DNA of 64,000 nucleotides from Fragilariopsis cylindrus CCMP1102. Its lineage: Eukaryota; Bacillariophyta; Bacillariophyceae; Bacillariales; Bacillariaceae. Location: positions 1 to 64,000 of the forward strand of contig FMBT01000453.1 of the NCBI GenBank assembly GCA_900095095.1, in the 5' to 3' direction. The position numbers and the translations under genes are program-made. The notes under the pieces are model-generated. The model was not told where the DNA came from. It ran no database searches and saw only the letters and a program-made list of their open reading frames with translations. This document shows, piece after piece, positions 1 through 12,423 of the stretch (its first letter is position 1; the number at the start of each line of letters is the position of its first letter).

Positions 1-1795
1 AGAGAAGTGCTTAGGTATATTTATACAAATCGGAACACGATTAGGAAGAGTGTCCGAATACATAGAACACGATTATGAAGAGTGTTATACATATGGAAGT
101 CGAACAGATGTCGATGTCCACCTTTAAACCGCTAATGCGATATATATGCATTGAGGCGAAGTGAGTTAGGAACAGAAAGTTGTATGCAGGGTTACTGGAA
201 ACCGCAATACTAAAATACGAAGAAAAGAGCAGAATTACCTCGATTACGAGAAATGAACAATTACTGTCTTTTATTGTTGAGAAATTGTAATAACCATAGA
301 CTAAATAAACAAGTGTGTTAATAACAACTTTTGCGTTTGAACATCATCGTTAGTATCGTGCCACGTTACTATAGATATATCTACAGAAAGTTACGCCATT
401 CTTCTACGGAAGTTTCGCTGACAAGAAGGGGTTAGATATCCTGGTAGAACAACCGTGAGTAGTCTATCAATATAAGGGTCAAGAGTATCAACCCTCCCAG
501 CTTTAATAGAATCTTACAAGACCGAAGAGTAAGACTATTATAATCCTGTTTCACCAATCATCGATTGTCTGTGAAACGTACAAACGTCCTACATACCCGT
601 TGATAATGAGTCCTCTCTTAACATAACAATAACAATATAAATTATCGTGTTACCTAATATAACACTAATAGAGACTTCTGTACCAGTACTTTATCTATCA
701 ATCCATTCTTTGATTTTTAATTTTCCTCTCTTATGCACCTCTTCCTGGCAATTCGAAATTTGCCTGACACCCATATAAATCTTCATAGAATTTTCCCCAG
801 ATATCCAAATTCAACCAAAACTTTTTACCCTTGTTAAGAGTACAGATATCTTGATTTCGTCTTGTAGTAAGCGTTTGTTATATATAGCGATATCCATGGA
901 GGTTCGATTCAATACATATCCATTATCATGATGATGTGAATAATTTTCCATTTCAATTCTTAATAATTTAAAAGAATTTTCCTCCGTCACGAGGTATCGC
1001 GCGTTGAGTCCCGTAAGCATATTAAATGCAGGGTTCAGCCGGAACACGCCCTATACAGAAGAGAATCCTTGTACTTTCAACACTATTTGAGCTCACATTA
1101 TCAAACCAATCAGTCAATAATGCAAGCAGTAGAGGAGATTCAGTTCCACACATGGAACTGAGCCTTCAACCTTCACACATCAACTCTTGTTTTGAAGCTG
1201 TTAAAGCAGACAAGCTTGCTGGTAATGGATCCTCTTTTAATAAACCAATGTCAAAAAAATTATAGCATTAGCTTTAAAGCAACAATGATAGACACTTCTG
1301 TACTATTGATTCAGCTCTTAGTCTATTACTTGATTTGTAATCCTCATCAATAGGTGCATAACAAAACAAAAGGATAATTGCAGATCAATGAATAAAATAA
1401 GAGCTAAAGTAACAATGATACCGTAATTTTCTTCTATTCTTATTTGAATAATCATTGTGGTTTTATCTTTGTCACTACTAGAGTGTGAGGATAAGGGCAC
1501 TCTATTGTCACTCGACTTGCTTCTTTAATGATGATATTATGATATGTCTTCTTCACCAAATAGTATGGGTCCAACTAAAAGGATATCATCTCATATTTTC
1601 CAACAAAGCTACTAGCATCAATGAATTCAAAGTAATCGGTGATTATACTATCAATGAATGATAAAATAGAGTATCACTCTTTTCTCCATCTTCCAATAGT
1701 TCAATTTAAGAACTTACATAGATACGACTAAACTTCTTATTTGTTGAAAATTTAATTAATTATTGTTTATTTTACACAGGTAAACGAGTAACTCT
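1..1795. other. Intergenic, no gene seen
   Basis: AT-rich sequence with only short open frames lacking family resemblance. The only structure I noticed is a direct repeat of an AACACGATTA-GAAGAGTGT motif near 36-56 and 67-86. Part of this stretch is probably the 3' flank of the Tic110 gene, which ends at 1796. Confidence 0.5.
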
Positions 1796-4700
1796 CTAGC
1801 TTTCTACTGAAACCCCCAGTGCGATTTTCAGCAATTCTTTGTTCTCTTCAACAGTTTCTGCATCTACTCCACTGAAATCAAATGCTTCGTAGATGTTGAA
1901 AATCTGCCAAGCTGTGGCTTCTTCTTCAACGGTCAGGTCTAGATCACCTCCCATGAACGCTGCATATCGGACGAGCTGAATGATTTGATCAACAGTATTC
2001 TCTTCTCGGCCTCTCATAAGTTCACTTACTATCAATCCCAAACCGTCCTTCGCGAGACGTAAGACAGTTTTCTCGAAAACAGTTTCGCATTCATCGGGGT
2101 CCATGTTTAGACTTTCCTGGATTTCAACCATAGAGTCATTGTTATCGACAGTAATTTCACCAGACTTCAGAGCTGGAATGATTTCCTGTTCAAACATGCG
2201 TACCAGTTGGTGACCGGTGATGCCAACATCATTAGTAAGATCCATTCCCATGGTATTGCACTTTTCACGAAAAGCCTTGATGCCTTCTGGTGTTGCGTTA
2301 TCCATAATACTAGTTACTTCTTCGGAGAGTACCTTCTTTTGGGATTGCATCATCAACTTCTCGCCCTGTTCAGAAGTGAGACCCAACTTGGTCTGAATAT
2401 TTGCCAAGAACATCATATCTTGTTGATCCAGTGAACCCTTTTGCGACATCGAACGCGACACAAAGTTGTCATAAACACTACTACCAATGTTGTCATTGAT
2501 CTCTTCCATCTTTTCATTGGTGAGCCCAAGAATACCACCGAACGAAGCGCGGGCACCCTCGTAACGACTTGCCTGCTCTCCTTGAGCTGAGAAAGCGCCG
2601 ACAACAAATTGGCGATACAAATATTCAGCCATATTTGTGTCGATAGCTTCCGAACCAATTGCTGTAATAGGATAAGACGTTCCTATTACAGGAACCTCTT
2701 CACCGTCGACTTCTTTAGTTCCAATTTCCGCTTCTTCAGCAATTTCGTTTTCAGTGTAGAAATCCACAAGGTTGATAATATCTCCCATGATGTTTACCTC
2801 AGCACCAAGTCCTAAGGTTCCATCTGCCGACTTGCCAGTTTGGAAAACATCTTCTCCCATATCCTTACCCCGACGATCTGAAAGTTGTTTCTGTGACAGT
2901 TGAGTACGTTCCATTTCAGCATTGATCCATTCCATCATGGGGACAAACTTCTTTTCGATCGCTGACAAGAAAAGTTCTTTGGTGTCCTCTTCTCGAACAC
3001 CCAATCTCAATCGTAGATCAGCAAGTCCATCTCGGAGTTCCGGTCGGATTACTCCTGTAGAACCCATTGCCTCAAGGATACTTTTTTTGTAAACAGCTCC
3101 AAAATATTCCAAATGGGCAGGATAGGTATCCTCTTTCTCTAGGCGATACATGACCCGAAGCGATTCTAGTGCTTCGTTCAATTCTGGAGTTGGGATCCCA
3201 CCAGGCGACTTGTTACTTATCTGAGACACAGCCTTGGCATAAAACGATCCTCCTTGCTCCCGGATGTAATCTTCAGAGAGTCTGTAATTTTTCATAGTTT
3301 CATTGATCTTCAGTTCCATGTTCTTAGAGAGTTCAGGGGTGTAATCTTGGACAATCTCGTCACATGCAGTAATGCATGCCTTTTGCAATTCAGGACCATA
3401 AGCAGCGCGAGCTTCAATTTCAGCTTGATCGTCCGAAATTCCTAGAAGACCTTGAACTTCCTTCGTTTGACTGAACATTTCTTCAGTAATTTCGTCACCT
3501 CCAGCTTTCAGAATTGATCGTTTCATAAAGATTCTGTAGATCTTGATACGATCCTCTGCCGATAGGAAACCATTTGCTGATTCACTATCCCAAGGATCGC
3601 AGAAGGTCTTGTCAAAATCATCGACATCCGCCCATCCTGATTTTGCGAGAATTTTGATGAGGGCCTGTTTAGCATCCAATGCTTCTAAAATATTCTCATA
3701 TACAGCTGCCTCATTGTTCACTTTCGAAAATTTGTTTGTCTTCTCTAAAGGTCCACCAAGGGCCTGCATAACTATAGAAGAAAGAAGATCCATACTGTTT
3801 GTTTCGGGGAGTAATAATTCTTCACGACGGGCCTCGATTTCATCCCAGGCGTCATCAGGTGAACTGATCCCAGAAGTACAGCCATCATGGTGGAGTGTGC
3901 CGTGGCTTGGTATAGTGGAGTTGCCTCGGCAGCAATTTCGTATTCTGCGTCATCTTCGGTAAGACCAAGAATCTCTCGAAGTAGGTCCAACTGAAATCAA
4001 CCAAGAAAATACAATATGGGAGGAAAAAAGAATTAGTGTTTCCATTCTGGACAAATTTTTATGCTCGGTGAAAAGTAGAAATATATTAACTAACGAGTCG
4101 AATCGAGTCGAGTACACTTACCTGTTCTTTGGATTCGGCTCCAAATTTTGTTTTCGATAGATCAATATCATTACTAGAATCATCGTCGCCATCATCATCA
4201 TCATCATCTTCATCATCATCTTCATCATCTGTTTTTAATCCAAGTTGACTACGAACCTCTTCGTTAAAACATGCAACATGCATATCAAAGGCGGTTTCAT
4301 CGTCGATACCAAGAGTTTGACGCGCACGTTCTAACATAGCCTCAGAAACTTTACCCGATCCTAGTTTTGCTCGGGTCGATACGAGAGCTCGCGCATAAAA
4401 GGGTTCTTGGACCTCCGCAACACGGTCCATTGCAGTTCTCAGTGATAATTTCATTGCCTTAGAGACTCGTGCCATTTCGAACTGGAATGCCTCATTAGTT
4501 TCATTTCCTTGTTTCAATGCACGTTCTGTTAGGAAAAGAAACTTATCCATAGCCTGACGATCTGGATGGTCTGGATCATTTAAATCTTCCTCAGGCGTAA
4601 AGTAACAAGTCGTCCGGTACCAGTCTTCTGCAGCTGCGGCATGAGCTTCTCCCACTAAAAGATTACTTAAACCTAAGGCTGTTTTAAGCTTTCCAAGTTC

Positions 4701-5354
4701 CTGTGGTTCACTGGATTTTGGCATAGGATTATACTTAATCATACCCAAAAGGTATTTGCTATAAACATCGGCACACATGGTTTCGAAATCATCATCGTCG
4801 ATGATACCATATAATTCCTTCAACGAATTAATGTACCCGTTAGTCGTAGTCGGATCTTCGATGCCATGGTCGATAATGGTTTGTGCGATAGCAGGTAGGG
4901 CGGCAGCTTCAGTAATGACATCCAACTTTGATTTTCCAATAGCACCAGCTACACCAGTCACGATAGCACCAGCAGCATGTGCCGCAAGTCGACGACTAGG
5001 AACAATACCAAATCCAAGAGCAGCCGAAACTGGTATGGTTGCATATCCGGCCATTTTCCAAAAGGATGGTGATTTTTGAACCTGCTTTTCTATGACAGAA
5101 GCTGATGAATTGTCGGTCAATTCTTGTAATTCTTCCATACCACCTGAAGTTTCTGTGAATTTGAGTGGAGCAAGTGTTACTCTGCCTTGATTCATCTTTT
5201 GCCATTGACTATTTCCCTCTGTTATTCTACTCACACCGCCACTGCCGAATGGAAGGGATGATGGTCGTGCTACCGAAAAGGCATCGCTATAATTTATATT
5301 TTCTGAAGCGGCCAAGAAGCAAACAGCTGCAACGGCTGCCGATGTAAATCTCAT
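1796..5354 (-). CDS. Tic110-like plastid inner-envelope import protein (frameshifted)
   Basis: Resembles Tic110, the scaffold of the inner-envelope translocon (TIC) that imports nuclear-encoded proteins into the plastid. Two exons: 5354-4122 and 3990-1796, with donor GTAAGT at 4121 and acceptor TTTCAG at 3991. The N-terminus has a hydrophobic signal peptide ending in SDAF-SVARPSS, a diatom-type plastid motif. A membrane stretch follows near residues 100-140, then a long soluble alpha-helical region typical of Tic110, interrupted by an acidic Asp run at about residues 375-395. The reading frame breaks once near 3869-3871. Upstream the frame ends MMAVLLG; downstream it resumes SPDDAWDEIEARREE one base out, as if one G of a GGG(G) run is missing. 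With that base restored the protein is about 1141 residues. The assignment rests on overall resemblance and context, with no catalytic motif to confirm it. Confidence 0.8.
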
Positions 5355-5954
5355 TTTAATACTGTTTATAAATTCTTACTACAGTAGTTTATGAATTAGG
5401 AAGACTGGATGTTGCACCTCCTAGTCCTAGTTAGTTGTGGAAGAAAGAAGACAGTAATGAAGTAGAAGTGCAAAGTTGCTACTATTAGTATTCTTTAGCT
5501 ACAGTACGTTTACGTTGTCAAAGGCACGCTACTTCTGTGGCTCTCGTGTCCATCCCATCAACGCGTGTATCTTTCACAAAAACATCACTTTTCTATCGCT
5601 CAAGTTACCAGTACTTTCCTTTTTGAAATCCTTCCACGCGTCGCTAGTGAAGTACAGACGGTCGCGCCAAATGTTCCCCTAGTATGTATGGCTCATAGGT
5701 ATGTAAGTATGCATATTACGTATACCTCGTACAACACTATTACGAGCATTGAAGTATCTTTAGCATTCGAAAGGCTCGATAGAAAAACGCGTTCTTGTGC
5801 GTTTTATTTCGAACGAAAGCAAGACAACGTCCATTAGGACTTGGAAAGGTTCTAATAGACGAGGAAGGAGGATTAGCATTAGCCATTAGCACTACACAAG
5901 CATATCAACTACCGTAGCAAATCAATAATAAATTACATATATATATATAACACA
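5355..5954. promoter_or_regulatory. Divergent intergenic region between Tic110 and FCP genes
   Basis: About 600 bases separate two plastid-function genes transcribed away from each other, so this must hold both promoters. An AT-only stretch (TATATATATATAA, about 5938-5950) lies directly before the FCP start codon and is more likely leader than TATA box. No defined motif was identified. Confidence 0.4.
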
Positions 5955-6758
5955 ATGAAGACCGCTTGTATCGTTCTTGCTCTTGCCTCCAGCGCTGCTG
6001 CGTTTGCACCTGCCACACAAAAAAATAATGCTGTTACATCGCTCAATGCATTGAGTGATATGGCAGGATACACTGCCCCATTCAAGGGTTATGATCCACT
6101 TGGCCTTGCGGACCTAGGTAGTGACGAGACCCTTGCATGGTTCCGTGCTGCTGAATTAAAACACAGTCGTGTTGCTATGCTTGCCACTTCTGGTTATCTC
6201 TTCCAGGCTGCTGGATTTCACTTTCCTGGTATGTTAAGCAAAGATATCTCCTTCGAATCTTTGTCCAGCATGAAACCATTTGATGCGTGGGATGCTGTTC
6301 CAGATGCTGGTAAGTTTTTAAGGACTACAACTTCTTTGATGATTTACTTTCGATTGAAACTATAGGACTTTGACTCTTTTCTTTTTGAGCAGTGTTTTTC
6401 TCATCATCAAAATTCATTTTTGTTTCTATTTCTTTTTTGCGCAATCATCGAATGACAATTTGAAATGAAATCCATCTTTTTATTATGACACACAGGAAAA
6501 CAACAAATCATTGGACTTATCTTCCTTACTGAAATTATTACTGAATCACAAGAAAAACATTACCTAAAAGGAGGTGCTCTTCCAACTGTTGTCTTCCCCC
6601 CAATTGACTTCTCCAGAGTTGACGCAGAAACATTAAAAACGAAGCAAAACCGTGAATTGAACAATGGACGACTTGCAATGATCGCTATTATGTCATTTGT
6701 TGCAGCTGCCAATGTACCTGGATCAGTTCCTGCTCTTGCTGGAAACCCTATGTTCTAG
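5955..6758 (+). CDS. Fucoxanthin chlorophyll a/c-binding (LHC-type) protein
   Basis: Light-harvesting antenna protein of the thylakoid membrane. Two exons, 5955-6309 and 6496-6758, with a 186-bp intron (GTAAGT donor, CACAG acceptor); 205 residues. The N-terminus MKTACIVLALASSAAAFAP is a signal peptide ending in the plastid motif AAAFAP. Helix 1 carries the chlorophyll-ligand motif in AAELKHSRVAMLA. Helix 2 lies in KQQIIGLIFLTEIITES. Helix 3 has the matching NRELNNGRLAMIA motif. These Glu/Arg pairs and the NGRLAM signature are diagnostic of the LHC superfamily. The length matches FCPs. I cannot separate the Lhcf, Lhcr and Lhcx subfamilies reliably by eye. The exon 1 reading frame runs into the intron and stops at 6365, so a single-exon reading would be wrong. 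Confidence 0.93.
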
Positions 6759-7398
6759 ATGAAAGAAAATGAAATGAATAGATATATATATACCGCACAT
6801 AGTTTTTCTTTTTTGCTACGCTATCAAATTATCGTATTAAATACACAAACACACACACACACAATTAGAAGAAATGAACAAAATTTCTTTGGACACATAA
6901 AGACACACACACACACACACGCATGTTGAAAGACCAAAATTTTCTGGGGGGAATGTAAACATTGGAACTATTCGATGTTCAACATATATTACCTAAGCCT
7001 CTGTTCGAAAACTCATTAAATTGCCAAAAGTGATAGATAAATAATCCTGCTTGAACACTTTGCTCGCGCATCCTAAAGTATGTAGTATTGACAATTTAGA
7101 GTAGTAGTATGAATGCGTTTGTTTCTAGCTTCGGATATAGTTGTAGATACACCCTTTGTTTTGAAGACATATTGGCTTAATGCATCATAATCGTAGTTGA
7201 ACAATTCTTCCGTACCCCATCCTAAATAGTATATAAGCCGAATCTAGAAATGCGCAGTATATGCGTCTTTTGATCGTTGTGAAAACAAAAAAATGCTACA
7301 AATATAAACATACTGTAAATGAAACTTGTTTCTTTTCCAAATCCCTATTTGATTTATGACAAAACAAATAATTTAACTAAATTATGCAGATGAAAGGT
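6759..7398. other. 3' intergenic region between convergent genes
   Basis: Shared 3' flank of the FCP gene (+) and the enolase gene (-). It contains two (CA)n microsatellites at about 6844-6862 and 6903-6920. No other feature seen. Confidence 0.5.
6844..6920. repeat. Two (CA)n microsatellites
   Basis: Two runs of alternating A and C, roughly 18 bases each, separated by about 40 bases of unique sequence in the 3' flank of the FCP gene. Confidence 0.8.
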
Positions 7399-9139
7399 TT
7401 ATCCCATCCATGCAGTTGTTCGGAATCCTTCTCCTGCAAAGACTGTATTCTCAGCTCCAAGTTCTTCTTCAATTCGAAGTAACTGATTGTACTTGGCAAG
7501 ACGTTCTGATCTGCATGGAGCACCGGTTTTGATTTGACCGGTACAAAGACCTACGGCAAGATCGGCAATGTACGTATCTTCTGTCTCTCCCGAACGATGA
7601 GATGTCATAACTCCCCATCCAGCTTGTTTGGCCATTTTAACGGCAGCAATACTTTCCGAAACTGATCCAATTTGATTTACTTTAAGAAGGAGACATGTAC
7701 AAGAATTCTCTTCAATGGCACGTCCAATCTTTTCAATATTCGTTACGGTAAGATCATCACCAACGACCTGGAATTTTTCAGAATTCTTTGTTGTAAAGTC
7801 TGACCAGCTCTTCCAGTCATCTTCGTCAAAAGGATCTTCAACAGTTACAATAGGGAAGTCGGCAGCTAGACTCTGGTACAGATCTCCAAGTTCCGCGCCA
7901 GTAATGACATTTCCATCATATTTAAAATCTAAATCGTATCCATCTTCACCCTAAATGCGCGATTTTAAAAGAATTAAATAAAAGATGAGTAGTGAGTATC
8001 ACCATCCTCAAAGAGAACATATATACATATATAGATAATCAAAAAGAAAAAAAAACAAATGACTCACCTTAACTTTGAATTCCGAAGCAGCAACATCTAA
8101 ACCAATGGTACATTTTCCTTCGTATCCAGCCTTTTTGATTGCCTCCATGATTAGTTCACATCCTTCGCGATTATCACAAGGTGGTGCAAAACCACCCTCA
8201 TCACCAATTAATGTAGCATCTCCTCCAAACTTGGCCTTGATGATCTTTCCAAGTGTATGATAAACCTCACAACCGATCTGCATAGCCTCAGCGAAAGATT
8301 TGGCACCACTGGGGATTACAAAGTATTCTTGGAATGCCAATTTGTTACCGGCATGTGATCCACCATTGATAACATTGAAGCATGGGATAGGCATAGTGAA
8401 TTGTTTAAGGTCGTTACCAGCCAAATCGGCAAAGTGTTGATAAAGTGGTACCTTCTTGGCAGCTGCACCTGCTTTAGATACAGCCAAACTGATACCTAAA
8501 ATAGCATTTGCACCCATATTTGCTTTGTTTGGTGTTCCGTCCAAGGCAAGCATAGCATCATCAATACCCTGTTGATCGACAACGTCCATTCCCTTTACTG
8601 CAGGTCCAAGGATATCATTAACATTCGATACGGCCTTAAGGACACCCTTTCCAAGGTAACGATCACCTCCATCACGAAGTTCGACAGCCTCATATGCACC
8701 CGTTGATGCTCCCGAAGGAACCGAGGCACGAAACATACCATCCTCCGTCGTTATTTCAACTTCAACTGTAGGATTTCCACGGGAATCTAAATTTCACGTG
8801 CGAGAACGGTCTGAACCGACGCCATATTCAATGACGACGACAAAGTAGTCCTCATTTGTTTGGTGGGAGTAAAGGCTGAGCCTGTATTTTAGAAGAATCA
8901 AGAGGAAGAAGAAGAAAAGGGGTGAGATACGTAAATGAATCGTCCGATACAAAGAACGCGTATTTTGGGAATTGAATTAAGGAATGAATTGCAAGATTCA
9001 AGTCGTCCCGACGACAGCAAAGAAACGAAGATATCTTTATCGGAATACAATTAATTGCATAAACAATTCAAAAAATGCACATCGTTGACGTACCTGTTGC
9101 AAGAAGCAACGACGAAAGGAGTGCTGATGATAGTTTCAT
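7399..9139 (-). CDS. Enolase, predicted plastid-targeted (frameshifted)
   Basis: Interconverts 2-phosphoglycerate and phosphoenolpyruvate in lower glycolysis. Three exons: 9139-9094, 8881-8068 and 7950-7399, all with GT-AG borders. Exon 1 encodes a signal peptide, [16 protein letters not shown]. Exon 2 continues SAFTPTKQ, so the join gives a GSAF motif typical of diatom plastid preproteins. The mature part shows family hallmarks: [66 protein letters not shown] and the signature [17 protein letters not shown]. Spliced length is about 470 residues. The frame breaks once near 8789-8791: LAREI and LDSRG are one base apart, consistent with one missing T/A in a short homopolymer. The gene is otherwise intact, so I treat the break as likely sequence error. 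Confidence 0.92.
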
Positions 9140-9593
9140 GATGATGGTTTTATTGTTCGTTTTGATTTGTTGGTGTCTTTTGGTAGTTTATGAGAGGACC
9201 GATTGACAAGAGAGAAACAAGCAAAGAAAAGCAAACAACACATCAATGGTTGTGGAAAAATAAAATCGTGCTAATAAAATCTTAATTTGAATTCAGGCAA
9301 CTGCTCGTATCCGCCTGATGTCTTTAACCGTTCGCCTTCTCAATACTTACACACGTCGTAAATTGTTTGAAAATGAACAGCTTGAAATATGCGCGATAAA
9401 CGCGCGAAGATCAAAGAACAAAGCATACAGACTCGAATCAATCCACCTTCACTCGAATGAATCTCATTTTTCTCTTACGATTTTCTAGATTTCATTTTGA
9501 AAATTTCTAAATTTAAAAAATGTATTGAGATTCAATTCCATAAATTCTCATTTTTCATAAATAAGTATTGCTATTGCTACTGCTACGACGACG
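9140..9593. promoter_or_regulatory. Divergent intergenic region between enolase and glycosyltransferase
   Basis: About 450 bases between two divergently transcribed genes; it must contain both promoters and leaders. Repeated short TCGAATCAAT/CTCGAATGAAT elements occur at about 9433-9465. No defined motif assigned. Confidence 0.35.
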
Positions 9594-12095
9594 ATGCGTT
9601 TTTTAAAAACATTTCAACTAAGTTTTATAACATTAGTGGTTTTTGTCATTATAACAACAATATACAGTTATCGAAATATACGATAATACCGCAGGTTGAT
9701 AACGATGAACCTGAGAATGTCGTTAAGAACAACAGCAACAGCAACAGCAACAGCAACACCATTATAAATCATGATGGCAGTGGTTCGGCATGTCTATTAA
9801 TTAAAGATGACAATTCACGTTTAATTGAATGGTTAGCATACCACTACGCAATGTTACCATTACGTCATTTAATTATTGCGGTGGATCCTGATTCAAAAAC
9901 AACACCTCACTCTATTTTAAAAAGATGGGACAATACTGATTTAAATTATATGATATGGGACGATAATGATTATATGAATCCATTAACAATGATGAAACGT
10001 AGAATGGCATATGAAAACAAAATTAAATTAACTATTGATGAAACAACAAATTTATTTACACAAAAAAAAGTATTGAATGAACAAAATTTAACTTCACTGT
10101 ATGTTGGTATACATCGTGAAAGACAACGTCAATTTTTATCTAATTGTTACAGGCATCATAAATCAATGAATCATACATGGGTAATGCATGTTGATACAGA
10201 TGAATATGTACTATTTAATACTATACCACCAGATGCTGAAAAAAATGACGAACCAACGGCGGATGAGTTTGGTCATCATTTAAGTCCAAAAGTAGGACGT
10301 AAAACATTACCAAAATTAGGTATTACAGAAGATGATAATAAAACTATAATTGATTTATTAGATAAAAGACGTAATGTATCTCCATGTATTGGTATGATCC
10401 GATTATTATTTGGTGATAAAATATCAACAATACCTGTTGAGCAAGAATATTATAATAATAAAACAACTGTTGCTAATTCCATATTTGATTTAAATTCATT
10501 TGATACACTCAAGTTTAACTACCATCATATGAAAGGTTTATATGAACCAAAACCAAAGATTAATGGTTTAGGTAAAGTAATAGTTGATGTATCACAAATA
10601 TCATATAAAGATATGGATTTAACTGAAATATTTAGTGTACATCGACCAATACTTGATGAATGTCCTGGAGCATGGATGGGACCAGTTGCATACGTTGATT
10701 CACTTTTGAGAGTAAATCATTACTTAGGTAGTTGGGAGGCCTATACAGCTCGAATTGATATACGACGATCACGTGAGGTATTTAATTATAGAGCAAATAC
10801 AGACCATGGACCATCCTATGATATCCGCCCATGGTTAGAATTTTTTGTAAATGGTGTTGGTACAAAAGAAGCTATTCGATTATTAAAAGGAACTGGTAAA
10901 CCATTTGTTTCAGAATCAAAAGTAGTATCCTCATCCTCATCATTTTCATCACATATAGCAAAAGTAGCAGCAGCAGCATCATCAAGTACAACATCAATAT
11001 CATCAGAAACTGCAGAAAGTGGATGGCCACCAAAAAGAACATGTGCTTTACTGTTCTTTGGTATTGGACGTAAATTTAAAGATATATCGTATCCATCAAT
11101 TAAAACAAATTTATTAGATATAAATCCTGATTGTGATGTATTTGTTCATACATACAACATTAAAGAAGCGCAAGGTTCACGTGAAGGTGAAGGTACAGGT
11201 AATACAAGTGACGCGTCAAGTATTAATCCAAAAGAATTGTTGTTATTAGTTAATAATGGTAATAATGGTGTTAATTATAATGATGGTGCAGTATTAGATG
11301 GTAAAATTATATTTGAAACAGAATCAGCTTTTGAGCGTCGAACTAAATATAAAAAATATCGTGCTTATTTTCCTGAACCATCTGCATGGGAATTCCCATC
11401 ATCAATGGATAATATGATTAGACAATGGCATTCTATTGCAGGCGTTTGGAGACTAATGCGACTCAAAGAAACAAAAACGCATAATAGATATGATCGTGTT
11501 GGTCTTTTTAGACCAGATGTATTTTATACACAACCGATATCAATTATGGGGGGAGATAATAATAATGCAACAGGAAATGAACATGCTGTTATACCATCAA
11601 TGATGTATAATTGTACTAAATGGTGTGGATATAATGATCGGATGTTTTATGGTAAGTATTGAATAGTCACGTCACGTAACGCCAAGCATTATTTTCGTTT
11701 CATTTCGTTTCGTTTTCGATAACGCACCACATTTATTTACACACACACACACATATATACACGCACTCTCTCATCCTCTTACCTTCTTTACTTTACACAA
11801 CAACACAGGTGATAGAATGTATGCAGAATTGTGGTCAGCACATCGTTTTGATAATGTTGGTACATACCTTAAATATCAAAAAAAGCATTCTAAAATAAAG
11901 GGAGATTATTATGAAGAATTATCTGGACTCCACAGTGAAGATTTTATGCGCTTTTTGTTTGAAAAAATATATAATAATGTTGTACCATTAACAATAAAAG
12001 ATATATGTTTCCAAAGAGTTAGATCTAATGGATTAATCCGTGCAGAAGATTGCGACTTATTACCAAACACTACCTACACGACGACGACGACGTAG
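9594..12095 (+). CDS. Large glycosyltransferase (GT92/GT2-like), Golgi type II
   Basis: Two exons: 9594-11651 and 11809-12095, with donor GTAAGT and acceptor CACAG. The first domain contains CLLIKDDNSRLIEWLAYHYA, then HLIIAVDPDS and WVMHVDTDEYVLF; the DTDEY is a DxD-like metal/nucleotide-sugar motif. This layout matches GT92/DUF23-type glycosyltransferases. A second domain begins at KRTCALLFFGIGRKFKD and includes DVFVHTYN and RYDRVGLFRPDVFY, resembling a second transferase-like module often seen in diatom proteins. I chose ATG 9594 because it opens a type II signal anchor (MRFLKTFQLSFITLVVFVII). To join the domain frame, this needs one extra A at the AAA run 9674-9676. The uninterrupted alternative starts at 9497 but gives an implausible N-terminus. 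Restored length is about 781 residues. The donor and acceptor sugars are unknown. Confidence 0.75.
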
Positions 12096-12129
12096 CTACC
12101 ACCACAGCAACAAAAATAACAGGAATAGC

Positions 12130-12423
12130 AAGGGGGCACTTATTCTGACTTAAAATGGTTTTGATGGTAGTGGTATTATTGTAGATGGGACCTGTTTGTA
12201 ATACGCGATAATTGTTATATCCAAAAGGGTACAATTGGGTGCACTAGACACGATGTTAATGGGTGTTCTAATTATGGTGTTGATTTTTGGTTTGAAAGAA
12301 CTGATAGTCCTGATGATGCATAAGGAGGAAATATATATGCAAGATTTATGTATACACAAGGATGGCATACAGAAGAAACAGAGTTTCCGTATGATACGGA
12401 AACCATGAGTGTTTCCCACTGTT
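12130..12423 (+). pseudogene. Frame-broken coding-like remnant after glycosyltransferase
   Basis: No single open frame, but three joined frames read as plausible protein: YSDLNGFDGSGIIVDG, then DNCYIQKGTIGCTRHDVNGC and YGVDFWFERTDSPDDA, then, after an in-frame TAA, GGNIYARFMYTQGW and a stop at 12421-12423. The mixed composition, with several cysteines and tryptophans, is unlike the surrounding AT-rich DNA. It may be a decayed or mis-sequenced downstream exon of the glycosyltransferase, or the remains of a separate gene. I do not recognise the domain. Confidence 0.4.

Noticed and set aside
811-1500. Short open frames at the left edge (60-79 codons, both strands)
   Set aside because: Length expected by chance, no ATG context or motif.
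3865-3890. A 16-base GT...AG stretch in Tic110 as a mini-intron that would restore frame
   Set aside because: Far too short to splice; a single missing G in the GGG run explains the shift.
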